DNA of 54,716 nucleotides from an uncultured Paracoccaceae bacterium (GCA_947499715.1 CANMPL010000012.1:1-54716), one strand, 5' to 3'. Counted from the stretch's first letter, positions 8,044 through 17,468 are shown. Notes: a model not told the origin generated them from the sequence alone. A program made the numbers and translations.

Positions 8044-8107
8044 TGGTAGCCCGTAGTGTTTGTCCACCGCGGTGGACAAATGCCATTAATGGCGAAACGG
8101 GCTACCA
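8044..8107. promoter_or_regulatory. Candidate parS copy 2 inside a larger inverted repeat
   Basis: At 8059-8080 lies a perfect 22-bp palindrome with half-site TTTGTCCACCG, an extended version of copy 1. It is itself bracketed by the 11-bp perfect inverted repeat TGGTAGCCCGT (8044-8054) and ACGGGCTACCA (8097-8107). The nested symmetry suggests a folded or multi-protein partition complex site. Confidence 0.65.
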
Positions 8108-8513
8108 TGAAAGCATGAACATGAAGAAGGACGCATTGTGCAATATTCAAACCTACGCGAAATCCTTCAAGTATAAAACTGAAGTGACCCAAAGGCTTCA
8201 CGGACACCAAATACGCATAACTAAAACATTTAGGCGTCATTTGCGCCGCGAAATTAATGTAAGTTATTGATATAACTTAGCTAATAGCCAATATGTTGTC
8301 TGGTGGGCCATATTCTGGTCACCCTGCAGAATTTTAAGGTGAAAGTTTCCTTTTTGCTTTGGAACTATCTGATTGAAGGAAGCCTTGTGGGGTATTCCTG
8401 ATCGGTCAGGGTCAGTTTCCGACCTGTCTCTCCAGACAAAGAACCTCTCATCCAAACAAAAGGAGTCTGTCGAATTATTCTTAGGGCTTAGCCAGTTTTA
8501 GCCTTTTGAGGTT
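8108..8513. other. Non-coding stretch between parS-like sites and IS remnant
   Basis: No credible gene is visible. The only structure noted is AAGTTAT-TGAT-ATAACTT at 8261-8278, a 7-bp hairpin. The DNA is more AT-rich than its neighbours. Confidence 0.5.
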
Positions 8514-9201
8514 ATGGCGCCACGCAAGTCTTCATTCAAACACCATCGCTTTCAGCGTGATATCATTTTGTGCGCTGTCCGGTGGTATTTACTCTATCCG
8601 CTGTCCTACTAGGACTTGGTCGATCTGCTCGCGGAGCGCGGCATCATCATCGATCGGTCAATCGCATATCGCTGGGTCCAGAAGTTTGGACCCTAACTCA
8701 CCAAGCGAACAGAGAAACATCAGCGCCGCGCACGCGTTGATTGGCGTGTCGACGGCAAATGGCGCTACGTGTGGCGCGCCACTGACACAAACGTTCAAAA
8801 GATCGACTTCCGCCCCACTGCAAGTCGGGATGTAAAGGCGGCAAAGGCTATTCTGAACAAGGCAATCGAGCGCGTGAGGCTCCATCGACCTGTCACAATC
8901 TTCACCGACAAAGCCCCCACCTTTCGCCGCGTTACTCGCGAGACTAATCATCGATATGACCCACATTTTGATAGCATCAAGCACATTGATCACAAGTAGC
9001 GGAATAACCTGATTGAAAGCGATCATGCTGCGATGAAACGGCTGCTCGGCTATCGTCAAGGTTTCTGGTCATTGCGAACAGCCAAGGCGACCCTTAGCGG
9101 GATCGAAACCATCCGAACCATCAAACGCGGTAACATCCACAACATGTAAACAGGCGTCAAAGGCGAAATCGCGTTCATCCGTCAGCTAAGCGCAGGGACG
9201 C
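8514..9201 (+). pseudogene. Decayed IS6-family transposase
   Basis: Translation from ATG 8514 gives an IS6/IS26-type DDE transposase in a single frame. The matching blocks are RDIILCAVRWYLLYPLSY, DLLAERGIIIDRSIAYRWVQKFGP, VDGKWRYVWRATD, the DVKAAKAILNKAIE block, and the terminal NLIESDHAAMKRLLGYRQGFWSLRTAKATLSGIETIRTIKRG. Four in-frame stops interrupt it, at 8610, 8694, 8997 and 9147. No frameshift is needed. The catalytic region has also drifted (FTDKAPTF where the second Asp should sit). Terminal inverted repeats could not be identified. It separates the replicon from the accessory block and marks an old insertion. Confidence 0.8.
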
Positions 9202-9656
9202 GAACGTGGTGCTGGCAAATAGAGCTTAGAAGAACTGGCACCTTGATAAGGCACGACTGACAAAGTGTTTGTCAGCTTCGGTAGGGGAGGGACCAATCTT
9301 CACCTAAATCTGACATGACTCCCGCTACTATCGCTCCAAACACCTGTCGGCCGCTCCCTATCGCCACCTTGACGGTACGCTCAGAGTTCCCCTGATCGAC
9401 TATTCCACATCCGTGACATTATCGTCTTCGCAAACCTACGGTCGGTCACAACGGATGGTCAGATCAATCCAGAATCCTGAGCTACTGCAAACAAGGTCTC
9501 TCGCTTCACGTACGAAGATGCCAGCGTAACTCAACCACACACCCTGTCCGCCATGAGAATTTTTAAGGACAAATTGAACTGTTCCTGGCGGTTTGTGGTT
9601 TCCGCTGTGGTGAAGGGAATACCTGTGTCGAGTTACGATGGCGCGTGTCGGAAAGT
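9202..9656. other. Non-coding stretch after the IS6 remnant
   Basis: No gene is supported. A perfect 8-bp inverted repeat CTGACAAA-GTG-TTTGTCAG lies at 9257-9275 and may be a terminator relic or the old IS boundary. Confidence 0.45.
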
Positions 9657-9697
9657 AAAAGAGGGCTTTTTTTGTTGTGATCCTGACTTGAGGGATC
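9657..9697 (+). promoter_or_regulatory. Twin hairpin upstream of the ParB-domain gene (recurrent element a)
   Basis: AAAAG-AGGG-CTTTT (9657-9670) runs into more T residues, and a second stem GATCC/GGATC follows at 9679-9697. The Shine-Dalgarno and ATG of the next gene come ~20 nt later. The same two-hairpin order occurs at 18584 and 19865, with a partial form at 17469. Confidence 0.5.
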
Positions 9698-9718
9698 GGT
9701 TAAACAACAGGAAATCCT

Positions 9719-11686
9719 ATGACACATGCTTTGAACTCTGCCTTGATTGCGATCGCAAACCTGGTTGATCACCCTGCGAATGTTCGCGCCAAATCCACCG
9801 AAGACCTTTCTCCAGAAAACCTATCTGACCTCATCGGTACGTTGCCGGTCTTGGGATTGCTGCAACCTCTGTTGGTGCAAGAAATCGACGGCAAATACGG
9901 TGTGTTGGCGGGCCGCCGCCGTTGTGCAGCACTCAAGCTTCTCGCCAGCGACAAGACACAGAAGGGCTTCAACAGTAAGACCAAGATCGATTGCCGGATT
10001 GTTCCAGCAGATTGTGATCTTACAACGGCCATGTCACTGGCCGAGAATGTGACCCAGAAGCAGATGGGCGCGATTGACGAATTTGAAGCCTTCGCACGGA
10101 TGATGGAGGTTGATGAACAGACCCCGGAAACCATCGCAACCATTTTTGGAACGACAGTCGCCGCGGTCAAAGGCCGCCTCCGCTACGGCCTTGTTCACCC
10201 CGATATCCGGGAAGCAGCGCGGGCCAAATCAATCACACTGGATGTGATGAAGGCCTTCGCAGACCACCCAAGCCAGGACGTCCAGAAGGAGGTCTTCGAC
10301 GCTCTCATCAAAGACGATGGCTACATCCAAGCGTACACCGTTCGCTCCGCGTTAAAGTCACGGGGCATCCAGGTGAGCGATGCGGCTGGTGCCTTTGTGC
10401 GCGAGGAGTATGAAGCCCGTGGCGGGACGGTTGCCGCTGATTTGCTGGAAGAACATTCTGTCCTTGAGGATAACGCTCTTGTCGAGACGATCATGACCGA
10501 ACAACTCTTGGCCGCCGCCGAGAGCAAGCGCGATGAGCTCGGTTTTTCGTGGGCTGACGCTGTCATCCGCTATGACTACGGTGACATGGCAGATTTTGGT
10601 CGCGTCTACCCGTCGCCGATTGAGCCGGACGAAGATGGGCAAAAGCGATTGACGGCGATCGACACTGAACTGGAGAAGCTCGCAACGGAGATGGAAGACG
10701 AGTCCATTGATGACGAGACCTACAACGCGCTCTCTGATCGTGTCGACGCACTCGAAACTGAAGCCAGCGATCTGCAAGAGGCCTACAGTTCGGAAGACCA
10801 GGGGAGGGCAGGGGTCATTGCCTCCTGGAACGGGCGAGACATCACTCTGCACATCGGCATGGTCCGTCCCGAAGATAAGCCGGGCGCAACACCAAGCGCC
10901 GATGCAACGAACGGTGGAACTGATGAGCAGGACACAGATGAGATTGTCTATCCAGCTTCACTCAGTGCTGATCTCAAAACGGAACGGGCCATGGCCCTTG
11001 GCGCCGCGATGACGATGAGCCCTGAGGCGACATTGGATCTAACCCTCTTCAAGCTGGTCAGCGATGTCATTTGCAGCAGAACTGTCACCCGCGCGGTTTC
11101 GGTCGATGCGCGCAAGCAATATCGCAGCCACGCCAAAATGGACGACATCGATGCGACCTCCCTGGAACAATTTGCAGCGGCCCAGGACGAGCTCGACATG
11201 ACATGGGCTGACGATGCCAAGTCACCGGCTGAGCAATTCAAGATCTTCCGGGGTCTCGACCAGGCGGAGAAGGCCAAGCTTGTTGCTTTTGCCACTGCCT
11301 CAACAACGGAATCCTGTTTTGCGCGGTCACGGAATATCGACAGCCTCATGCACGACTTTGAAATCGAAGTCATGCCCAACATCCGGGATCACTGGACGCC
11401 CAACGCGGCATTGTTCAACCGCTTCAAGAAAGCATGGTTGCTCAAGATCCTGAATGAGGAGCTCGGATTGACGCAAGAGGCTCTGACGTTGGCCTCTTCC
11501 AGCAAGAAAGACATCGTGGCGTTTTGCGACAAATTGTTCGCTGAGCCGTTTGCGACGCTCACAGACGCGCAGCGGGACGCTGTGGCCACGTGGTGCCCTC
11601 CCATGCTGCAAACGACGGGCGGATACGCCCCAGAGCGCCTCACAGCCCCTGAAAGCGCCCCTGAGGCCGTCTCTGAGGCTGCCTAA
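9719..11686 (+). CDS. Large ParB/Spo0J-domain protein
   Basis: The 655-residue protein opens with a ParB N-terminal domain: IANLVDHPANVRA, LPVLGLLQPLLVQEIDGKYGVLAGRRRCAALKLL and AENVTQKQMGAIDEF (residues ~12-120). A helix-turn-helix follows (QTPETIATIFGTTVAAVKGRLRYGLVHPDIREAARAKSI). The remaining ~450 residues are acidic, partly coiled-coil, and not recognised. It is twice the length of RepB and not paired with a ParA gene, so a partition role is unlikely. ParB folds are CTP-binding switches or nucleases, and orphan members act in DNA modification or transfer control. AGGA precedes ATG 9719. It heads the accessory block and ends before a strong hairpin. Confidence 0.85.
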   Translation: MTHALNSALIAIANLVDHPANVRAKSTEDLSPENLSDLIGTLPVLGLLQPLLVQEIDGKYGVLAGRRRCAALKLLASDKTQKGFNSKTKIDCRIVPADCDLTTAMSLAENVTQKQMGAIDEFEAFARMMEVDEQTPETIATIFGTTVAAVKGRLRYGLVHPDIREAARAKSITLDVMKAFADHPSQDVQKEVFDALIKDDGYIQAYTVRSALKSRGIQVSDAAGAFVREEYEARGGTVAADLLEEHSVLEDNALVETIMTEQLLAAAESKRDELGFSWADAVIRYDYGDMADFGRVYPSPIEPDEDGQKRLTAIDTELEKLATEMEDESIDDETYNALSDRVDALETEASDLQEAYSSEDQGRAGVIASWNGRDITLHIGMVRPEDKPGATPSADATNGGTDEQDTDEIVYPASLSADLKTERAMALGAAMTMSPEATLDLTLFKLVSDVICSRTVTRAVSVDARKQYRSHAKMDDIDATSLEQFAAAQDELDMTWADDAKSPAEQFKIFRGLDQAEKAKLVAFATASTTESCFARSRNIDSLMHDFEIEVMPNIRDHWTPNAALFNRFKKAWLLKILNEELGLTQEALTLASSSKKDIVAFCDKLFAEPFATLTDAQRDAVATWCPPMLQTTGGYAPERLTAPESAPEAVSEAA

Positions 11687-11694
11687 GGCCCTTG

Positions 11695-11730
11695 GGCTCC
11701 CTGAGATCCCCTGACGGGGCTCAGGGAGCC
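11695..11730 (+). terminator. Strong hairpin after the ParB-domain gene
   Basis: GGCTCCCTGAG (11695-11705) pairs perfectly with CTCAGGGAGCC (11720-11730). There is no T-tract, so it may be a factor-assisted terminator or an mRNA-stability structure rather than an intrinsic terminator. Confidence 0.5.
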
Positions 11731-11762
11731 TCCCAGCACTCTTCCAACCGAAAGAACATGCA

Positions 11763-12356
11763 ATGACCATCTTAACGTTTGCCGCTTCCGAAGTGGCCGC
11801 GCAGATTGCGCACGCCCAATCCTGCTCGAAATTCCTGCCCAACTGGAACGGGCCGGTCGGATCTCCGGCCTTGATCCTCATCGTCGGCCACGGCGTCCAA
11901 CTGATCTCAAATGGGATCGACAACAGCACAACACGCATCGTCGCTGGTGCCACTTCCGCCAGATCCGCTCCGTTTGCCGCAGGGCTCAATCCATTCACTG
12001 ACCCAGATTGGGCGACAGAACGTCAATCAGTGTTCCGCGATCTCGCGGGGCAATTTTACACGGACATTCTCGATGACGCCCAAGCCCTGATCGACCGGGG
12101 CAGGGACCAACTCCGGCTCGCGACCGACGGTCATACCGTGCGTGTATTTGCCAATCAGACATCAGACTACCTTCTGGGGGGTACGTACAAAGTCCCGTCA
12201 GGACTGGGCGGGGTGTTCCACGTCACGCTCAAAGACATCTCCGAGACATATGCCCTGGTCCAGAACACGGGCAATTGTGAGGACTTTGATGATATGAAGC
12301 CCTACCGCGTCCCGCTTGATGACCTCAAGGAGATCGAGACAAGGAGGGCTGCGTAA
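11763..12356 (+). CDS. Protein of unknown function (197 aa)
   Basis: I do not recognise this protein. It has no signal peptide or obvious membrane segment. Its N-terminal half is rich in short hydrophobic strands (GSPALILIVGHGVQLISNG) and its C-terminal half contains YKVPSGLGGVFHVTLKDISETYALVQNTG followed by a charged tail. Start at 11763 follows an AAAGAACATGCA spacer with a weak purine-rich stretch. The stop overlaps the next ATG (TAATG), so it is co-translated with the 219-residue gene. It sits between the ParB-domain protein and the methyltransferase-helicase, which suggests a role in the same process. Confidence 0.75.
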   Translation: MTILTFAASEVAAQIAHAQSCSKFLPNWNGPVGSPALILIVGHGVQLISNGIDNSTTRIVAGATSARSAPFAAGLNPFTDPDWATERQSVFRDLAGQFYTDILDDAQALIDRGRDQLRLATDGHTVRVFANQTSDYLLGGTYKVPSGLGGVFHVTLKDISETYALVQNTGNCEDFDDMKPYRVPLDDLKEIETRRAA

Positions 12357-13015
12357 TGGGCTGGCTCTTCTACACTGATCGCCGCATCCGCTCCTACGCC
12401 GATGAAAAGGCCGAGATCACCCGACTTTGCACCTTCGAAAATGACGAGCGCAGAAACACGCTACTCAAATGCAGCAAGGTCGGGTCCGTTTGGTACGCTG
12501 CGGTCCAAAGCAGTCGCCCGGACGGCAAACCCCTTGAAAACCGATCCTTTGTCACCTCTGAAGACGGATCCTTCGTCTTCGGAGGTGTGTTTCTGATCCG
12601 ATATGACGATGGGTGCTTTGGGTACAAGGACATGGACGAAACCATGGGGCCAGCTGAAGCGCGGGCACCTGTCAGCATCCTGGATCTTCGGTCTGACCTC
12701 AAAGACCCCGATTGCTACGCACACGACTGGCGTGCACGATGCCGTGCTTGGGCCGGCATCCCAACCTACGACGAAGGCGACACCATCAGATTAGCCAATC
12801 CTGTCACGCTGACGGACGGCTCAACCTGCCAGATCGTGCAGGCATCTCACTACATGCGCGGTCGACGTCAAATGCGTTGCTACCGCGTTGTAGACTCCGG
12901 CGTTCTCGTGCGGCTCTCCAAAGCCAGCCTGATGGGATCAGAACTCGTCGAAGCCGCTGCAAGCCATGCATCGCCAGTGTTAGCTGAGTTCTTCGCCGGG
13001 CAGGGGAGTGGGTAA
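12356..13015 (+). CDS. Protein of unknown function (219 aa), coupled to the previous gene
   Basis: This protein is not recognised. It begins MGWLFYTDRRIRSYADEKAEITRLCTFEND and contains two segments that read as beta-rich RNA/DNA-binding-like folds: GSVWYAAVQ and a later block with LANPVTLTDGSTCQIVQASHYMRGRRQMRCYRVV. Cysteines (CTFEN, CFGYKD, CYAHDWRARC, CQIVQ, CYR) are numerous, but no clean zinc motif is formed. The start overlaps the upstream stop by one base, and its own stop is again TAATG, opening a tiny ORF. Confidence 0.75.
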   Translation: MGWLFYTDRRIRSYADEKAEITRLCTFENDERRNTLLKCSKVGSVWYAAVQSSRPDGKPLENRSFVTSEDGSFVFGGVFLIRYDDGCFGYKDMDETMGPAEARAPVSILDLRSDLKDPDCYAHDWRARCRAWAGIPTYDEGDTIRLANPVTLTDGSTCQIVQASHYMRGRRQMRCYRVVDSGVLVRLSKASLMGSELVEAAASHASPVLAEFFAGQGSG

Positions 13016-13101
13016 TGGCACAAAGAGTCCAGCGAATTGTGGTCCCCGCTGACCTCTTGGTGCTGGTGCAACAAAACCAGTCGAAGTTGTCACCGGTTTG
13101 A
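13015..13101 (+). CDS. Possible 28-codon ORF in a TAATG chain
   Basis: ATG 13015 overlaps the previous stop (TAATG) and reads MAQRVQRIVVPADLLVLVQQ and eight more residues before TGA. The coupling geometry copies that of the two genes before it, which is the only support. It may be a leader-type or vestigial reading frame. Confidence 0.3.
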   Translation: MAQRVQRIVVPADLLVLVQQNQSKLSPV

Positions 13102-13133
13102 AGATCGGGACTTCGAGAGGATCGCATCCGTTC

Positions 13134-13170
13134 GCCGCCTTTGCACCCAAAAGTGTAGAGGCGGCTTTTT
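13134..13170 (+). terminator. Intrinsic terminator before the methyltransferase-helicase gene
   Basis: GCCGCCT (13134-13140) pairs with AGGCGGC (13159-13165), immediately followed by TTTTTC. This is a good rho-independent terminator and separates the large gene from the three-ORF chain upstream. Confidence 0.65.
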
Positions 13171-13206
13171 CTTTGGGGAAATTCACTTTGACCGGAGATG
13201 ATCCCT

Positions 13207-16200
13207 ATGACGACAGCTTTCGCAAATGCAGGCACCGCAGCTATCTCGAACGCCGAGCTCGCAGCTTTGATTCAGGAGGTATCGCCTCTCATCACGCAAG
13301 GAGATTTGCGCAGTTCATCGCTTGCAAATCTCATGCGCGACACATTTGGTGGCACTGATGCATCAGGCGCTTGGACATGGCGGATGGCATACGACGTCAT
13401 GCAATCCGCGGCGGTCTCGTCAATGCGGGACCTATCAGCGCCGAATGCCACGGGCCTTGCCGCCGGCCTGATGACGGAAACCCGTCGCTCCGAGCAGCAA
13501 ATCCGCTTGCAGCAGTTCTCCACACCTTTGCCTTACGCAGTTCTCGTCGCTCGCGCGGCTCAGATCAAACCGGGCACGCTTGTGCTGGAACCCTCGGCCG
13601 GCACAGGCAACATCGCAGTCATGGCCCAGTTATCCGGTGCTGATCTCATCCTCAACGAAATCGACCCCTTTCGCCGCCAACTTCTCCAAGTTGTGTTCCG
13701 ATCTGAGGTGACAAACCATGATGGCGAACACATCGACGATCTCTTGCAAGATCCGCGCGCACCCGAAGTCATTGTCATGAACCCGCCATTCTCGTCATCT
13801 ATCGACCGGTCGCGCGATACACATATCGCTGCCAAACACCTGATTGCCGCCGCAAAGCGCCTCGCGCCGGGCGGGCGTCTCGCCGCGATCATGCCGATGA
13901 GCTTCGATCCGCTCCGCGACGCGGCCCATTGGAAGCGCGCGTGTGGCATTCTCACTCCGCGCCTTGCAATGTCCGTACCTGGTGCCGTCTATCGCAAGCT
14001 CGGCACCAGCGTTGAGACGCAACTGGTTGTCATGGACAAAGTGCAAGACGACCAAGATATGCGCAGGGCTTCTGCCGGTAGTCTCGATGAAGCTGCTGAT
14101 ATCATTGCAACAATTCCAATTCGTGGACAGATTTGTCCGGCGCGAAGGTCGCCGATTCCTGCAATGCCACAGTCGGTAACACGTCCAGCTCGGCCCGCCA
14201 TCACCTCGCGAGCGCCATCACAACCTGCGCGCACCAAACACGCAACGATCCCGCTGACATTCAAGCCTCTTGAGACTGCACGGGCAAATGAACCTGTGTC
14301 CGAGATCTATGCGCGCTACAAACCACAGCGGATCGAAATCACCGGCGCGAAAGAACACCCGACGCCCCTGGTCGAAAGCATCGCGATGGCATCTGTTGCA
14401 CCGCCGCTCCCCGCAGTCGCTTCTGCCGAAGGGCTGAAGCTGCCCGGACGTCTGATCCATGATGGCCACCTGTCTGACGCACAGCTTGAAACCATCATCA
14501 TGGCAAATGACGCCCATGAACGTGATCTTCCGGGACGCTTCACCATCAATGACGATCAAACCCAGATGTTGCGGCGCGATGACGATCCAGACGCGCGGGC
14601 CTATCGCCTCGGATACTTTCTTGGCGATGGAACCGGTTGTGGAAAAGGCAGAGAGTGCGCCGGGCTAATTTTGGTTAACTGGTTGAAAAATCGCAGGAAA
14701 GCGGTCTGGGTGTCAAAATCGGCGACGCTGATCGAGGACGCGATCCGCGACTGGACCGACCTGGGAGGCTCCCCTGCGGACATTCAAAGTCTATCAAAAT
14801 GGAAACCTGACCAACCTGTCACGATGGGCGACGGCATCATGTTTGTCACCTATGCGACGCTTCGGTCAGCGGGCAAGGACGGCACGACCCGCCTCAGCCA
14901 GTTGCTCGATTGGATGGGTCCGGACTTTGATGGTGTCGTTGCCTTTGATGAAGCCCACGCCATGCAAAATGCGGCCGGGTCAGAGCAGGGCAGGGGGGTC
15001 AAACCTTCGCAACAAGGTCTGGCTGGTCTGCGCCTGCAGCTTGCCGCACCGCGGGCGCGCGTCTTCTATGTTTCTGCGACCGGCGCCACGACAGTTCACA
15101 ACCTGGCATATGCCTCACGTCTCGGCCTATGGGGACAAGGCCCCGAATACCCATTTCCAACCCGCGCAAGCTTTGTGTCGGCCATGGAGGCCGGCGGGGT
15201 GGCTGCGATGGAGGTTGTTGCGCGCGATCTCAAGACGCTCGGGTTCTATACCGCACGTGCTCTCAGCTTCGATGGCGTCGAATACGACGTGCTTGAGCAT
15301 AAACTGACGCCCGCACAAATCGAGATATATGACGCCTATGCCGAGGCGTTTCGGACGATACATCAAAATCTTGATGCCGCACTCATGGCCACCGGCGTGA
15401 GCGACGCAGATGGCAACACGAACGCTTCCGCTGCAAAAGCAGCCGCACGCTCCAGATTTGAAAGCACGAAGCAACGCTTCTTCAATCACCTGCTGATGGG
15501 TATGAAATGCCCCTCGATCATCGCCGCGATGCAACAGGACATCGCGGACGGCTTTGCCTGCGTTGTGCAAGTGGTCTCGACAGGTGAAAGCCTGCTTAAG
15601 CGGCGATTGGAAACGATGGATCCAGATGACGAGCTTGTTGAAGGCGCGCTGACACCACGGGACTATGTGCTGAGCTATCTTGAACAAGCGTTCCCGATCC
15701 ATGCGCAAAAGCTCGTTGAGATCGACGGCAATATTGTCGCCGAACCCCTACGCGACGCCAATGGCGCAATGGTCGTATCACGCGAGGCGATGACATTGCG
15801 CGACGACGCCATGATCACGTTGATGTCCCTCGCGCCAATCCCGGCCGCGCTCGATCAGATCCTCTGGGCCTTCGGCGCGGATCACGTGTCCGAGGTCACA
15901 GGCCGCTCAATTCGGCCTCTGAAAACCGAAGAGGGCGGCCTCTATATCGAGAAGCGCAGCGCAAGCAGCAACTCCGCTGAAACCACAGCCTTTATGGATG
16001 GCGAGAAGGACATTCTGATATTTTCGGACGCTGGCGGCACCGGGCGGTCCTATCATGCCGCGCAAACAGCCAAAAACCAGAAACGCCGTCGACATTATCT
16101 TTTGGAGCCCGGTTGGCGAGCGGACGCTGCCATTCAGGGTTTGGGTCGCACTCATCGCTCGGCACAGGTCAGCGCGCCGTTTTTTCGGGTCTGCACATCT

Positions 16201-17445
16201 GACGTTCACGGCGAGAAGCGCTTCACCTCGACAATCGCACGTCGGCTGGACCAGCTTGGCGCTCTCACCAAAGGCCAGCGGGAAACAGGCTCTCAAGGCA
16301 TGTTCCGCGAAGAAGACAATCTGGAAAGCGCAATCGCACGCAGCGCTTTGCGCGGCTATTATGCCGATCTCGCGTGCGGGCGTGCTGAAGCGATGGGATA
16401 TGAGACCTTTACGGACTGGACGGCCCTTCGCCTGATCGATCAGGAAGGCATTCTTCTCGAAGAGCTGCCGCCAATCCAGCGTTTCCTCAACCGTGTCCTG
16501 GCACTTCCTATTCATATGCAAAATGCGTTGTTTGAGGAGTTCATGGCGCGGATTTCTGACCAGACCGAGCAGGCGCGTCAGGCCGGCACACTCGATCTGG
16601 GCGTTGAGACACTGCGCGGCGACAAGATCGTGCAAACATCGGCTGAAGATCTCTGGACCTGCCCGACCTCGGGTGCTGTCACACGCATCATCGGACTAGA
16701 AGTCACTGATCCGGTGCGGATTCGATTTGCGAATGAAGCCTTAGAAATGTCCGGCAATCGCATCCCGATGATTAATCGCGCATCTGAGCGCGTTGCTCTC
16801 ATCAGCAAGCGGCCCATGCAAATGTATGATGAAGATACCGTAACGCTGATGCGCAAAGTCACGCGTCCAACAGGCTCGAACTATATGGCAGAAGAAACGT
16901 TCGAAAAATCCGCATGGGAACGGATCCCGGATGAGCAATTCACGCGCTTATGGGATGTTGAAGCTGAAGCGCTTTCCAAAACCTCTGTCACAAAGCTGTT
17001 CTTGCTGACAGGTTTACTCTTGCCGATCTGGAAAAACATTCCAGCCAACAACGAACGCATCTACCGCGTTACACCCGAAGGCCACGCGGCCATGATCGGG
17101 CGGACCGTCAGTGAAGATGGAGCGGCGGCTCTGCGGGCGCGCTTTATGGTGCACACTCCCCAAACACCTGCTGACATGCTGACAGTTGCCACAGGCACGA
17201 CCAAGACAGTTGATATTGGGCAAGGTTTGACACTCACACGCAGGCGCGTGGCGGGAGAGGCGCGTCTGGAAATCAACGGTGCAGATGCCGTCATGGTTGC
17301 AAACCTTAAAGCACTTGGTTGCTTTACAGAGATCATCGCGTATCAGCTGCGGCTCTTCATTCCTTTTGGCGACAATGTCGACAGCGCTGCGATCCTGACA
17401 CGGATCGTGGGGCAGGGCGGGGTCGTCATGTCGCAAGCGGCTTAA
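13207..17445 (+). CDS. Giant N6-type DNA methyltransferase fused to Strawberry-notch-like SF2 helicase
   Basis: The frame opens at ATG 13198, but GGAG at 13193 is better spaced to ATG 13207 (1412 residues). Positions below are counted from 13198. An N-terminal Rossmann methyltransferase shows LEPSAGTGN (from residue 130) and the catalytic NPPF (195-198), the signature of amino-group DNA methylation. After a linker comes an SF2 helicase: Walker A-like GDGTGCGKGRE at ~476, DEAH at 584-587, YVSATGATTVHNL as motif III. A Strawberry-notch-type C-terminal half follows (IFSDAGGTGRSYHA, GLGRTHRSAQ). The family name follows the fly Sno protein. Bacterial members are plasmid- and phage-borne, and their job is poorly defined; protection or remodelling of incoming DNA is plausible. 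Confidence 0.9.
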   Translation: MTTAFANAGTAAISNAELAALIQEVSPLITQGDLRSSSLANLMRDTFGGTDASGAWTWRMAYDVMQSAAVSSMRDLSAPNATGLAAGLMTETRRSEQQIRLQQFSTPLPYAVLVARAAQIKPGTLVLEPSAGTGNIAVMAQLSGADLILNEIDPFRRQLLQVVFRSEVTNHDGEHIDDLLQDPRAPEVIVMNPPFSSSIDRSRDTHIAAKHLIAAAKRLAPGGRLAAIMPMSFDPLRDAAHWKRACGILTPRLAMSVPGAVYRKLGTSVETQLVVMDKVQDDQDMRRASAGSLDEAADIIATIPIRGQICPARRSPIPAMPQSVTRPARPAITSRAPSQPARTKHATIPLTFKPLETARANEPVSEIYARYKPQRIEITGAKEHPTPLVESIAMASVAPPLPAVASAEGLKLPGRLIHDGHLSDAQLETIIMANDAHERDLPGRFTINDDQTQMLRRDDDPDARAYRLGYFLGDGTGCGKGRECAGLILVNWLKNRRKAVWVSKSATLIEDAIRDWTDLGGSPADIQSLSKWKPDQPVTMGDGIMFVTYATLRSAGKDGTTRLSQLLDWMGPDFDGVVAFDEAHAMQNAAGSEQGRGVKPSQQGLAGLRLQLAAPRARVFYVSATGATTVHNLAYASRLGLWGQGPEYPFPTRASFVSAMEAGGVAAMEVVARDLKTLGFYTARALSFDGVEYDVLEHKLTPAQIEIYDAYAEAFRTIHQNLDAALMATGVSDADGNTNASAAKAAARSRFESTKQRFFNHLLMGMKCPSIIAAMQQDIADGFACVVQVVSTGESLLKRRLETMDPDDELVEGALTPRDYVLSYLEQAFPIHAQKLVEIDGNIVAEPLRDANGAMVVSREAMTLRDDAMITLMSLAPIPAALDQILWAFGADHVSEVTGRSIRPLKTEEGGLYIEKRSASSNSAETTAFMDGEKDILIFSDAGGTGRSYHAAQTAKNQKRRRHYLLEPGWRADAAIQGLGRTHRSAQVSAPFFRVCTSDVHGEKRFTSTIARRLDQLGALTKGQRETGSQGMFREEDNLESAIARSALRGYYADLACGRAEAMGYETFTDWTALRLIDQEGILLEELPPIQRFLNRVLALPIHMQNALFEEFMARISDQTEQARQAGTLDLGVETLRGDKIVQTSAEDLWTCPTSGAVTRIIGLEVTDPVRIRFANEALEMSGNRIPMINRASERVALISKRPMQMYDEDTVTLMRKVTRPTGSNYMAEETFEKSAWERIPDEQFTRLWDVEAEALSKTSVTKLFLLTGLLLPIWKNIPANNERIYRVTPEGHAAMIGRTVSEDGAAALRARFMVHTPQTPADMLTVATGTTKTVDIGQGLTLTRRRVAGEARLEINGADAVMVANLKALGCFTEIIAYQLRLFIPFGDNVDSAAILTRIVGQGGVVMSQAA

Positions 17446-17468
17446 CGGCCGCGCCATAGGTCAAAGAG

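Noticed and set aside
7932-8270. 112-codon plus-strand ORF overlapping the repC stop
   Set aside because: It runs through both candidate parS palindromes, has no family motif, and its composition is that of non-coding DNA.
9719-11686. Second partition system
   Set aside because: No ParA partner or parS-like cluster adjoins this ParB-domain gene, and it is twice the normal length.
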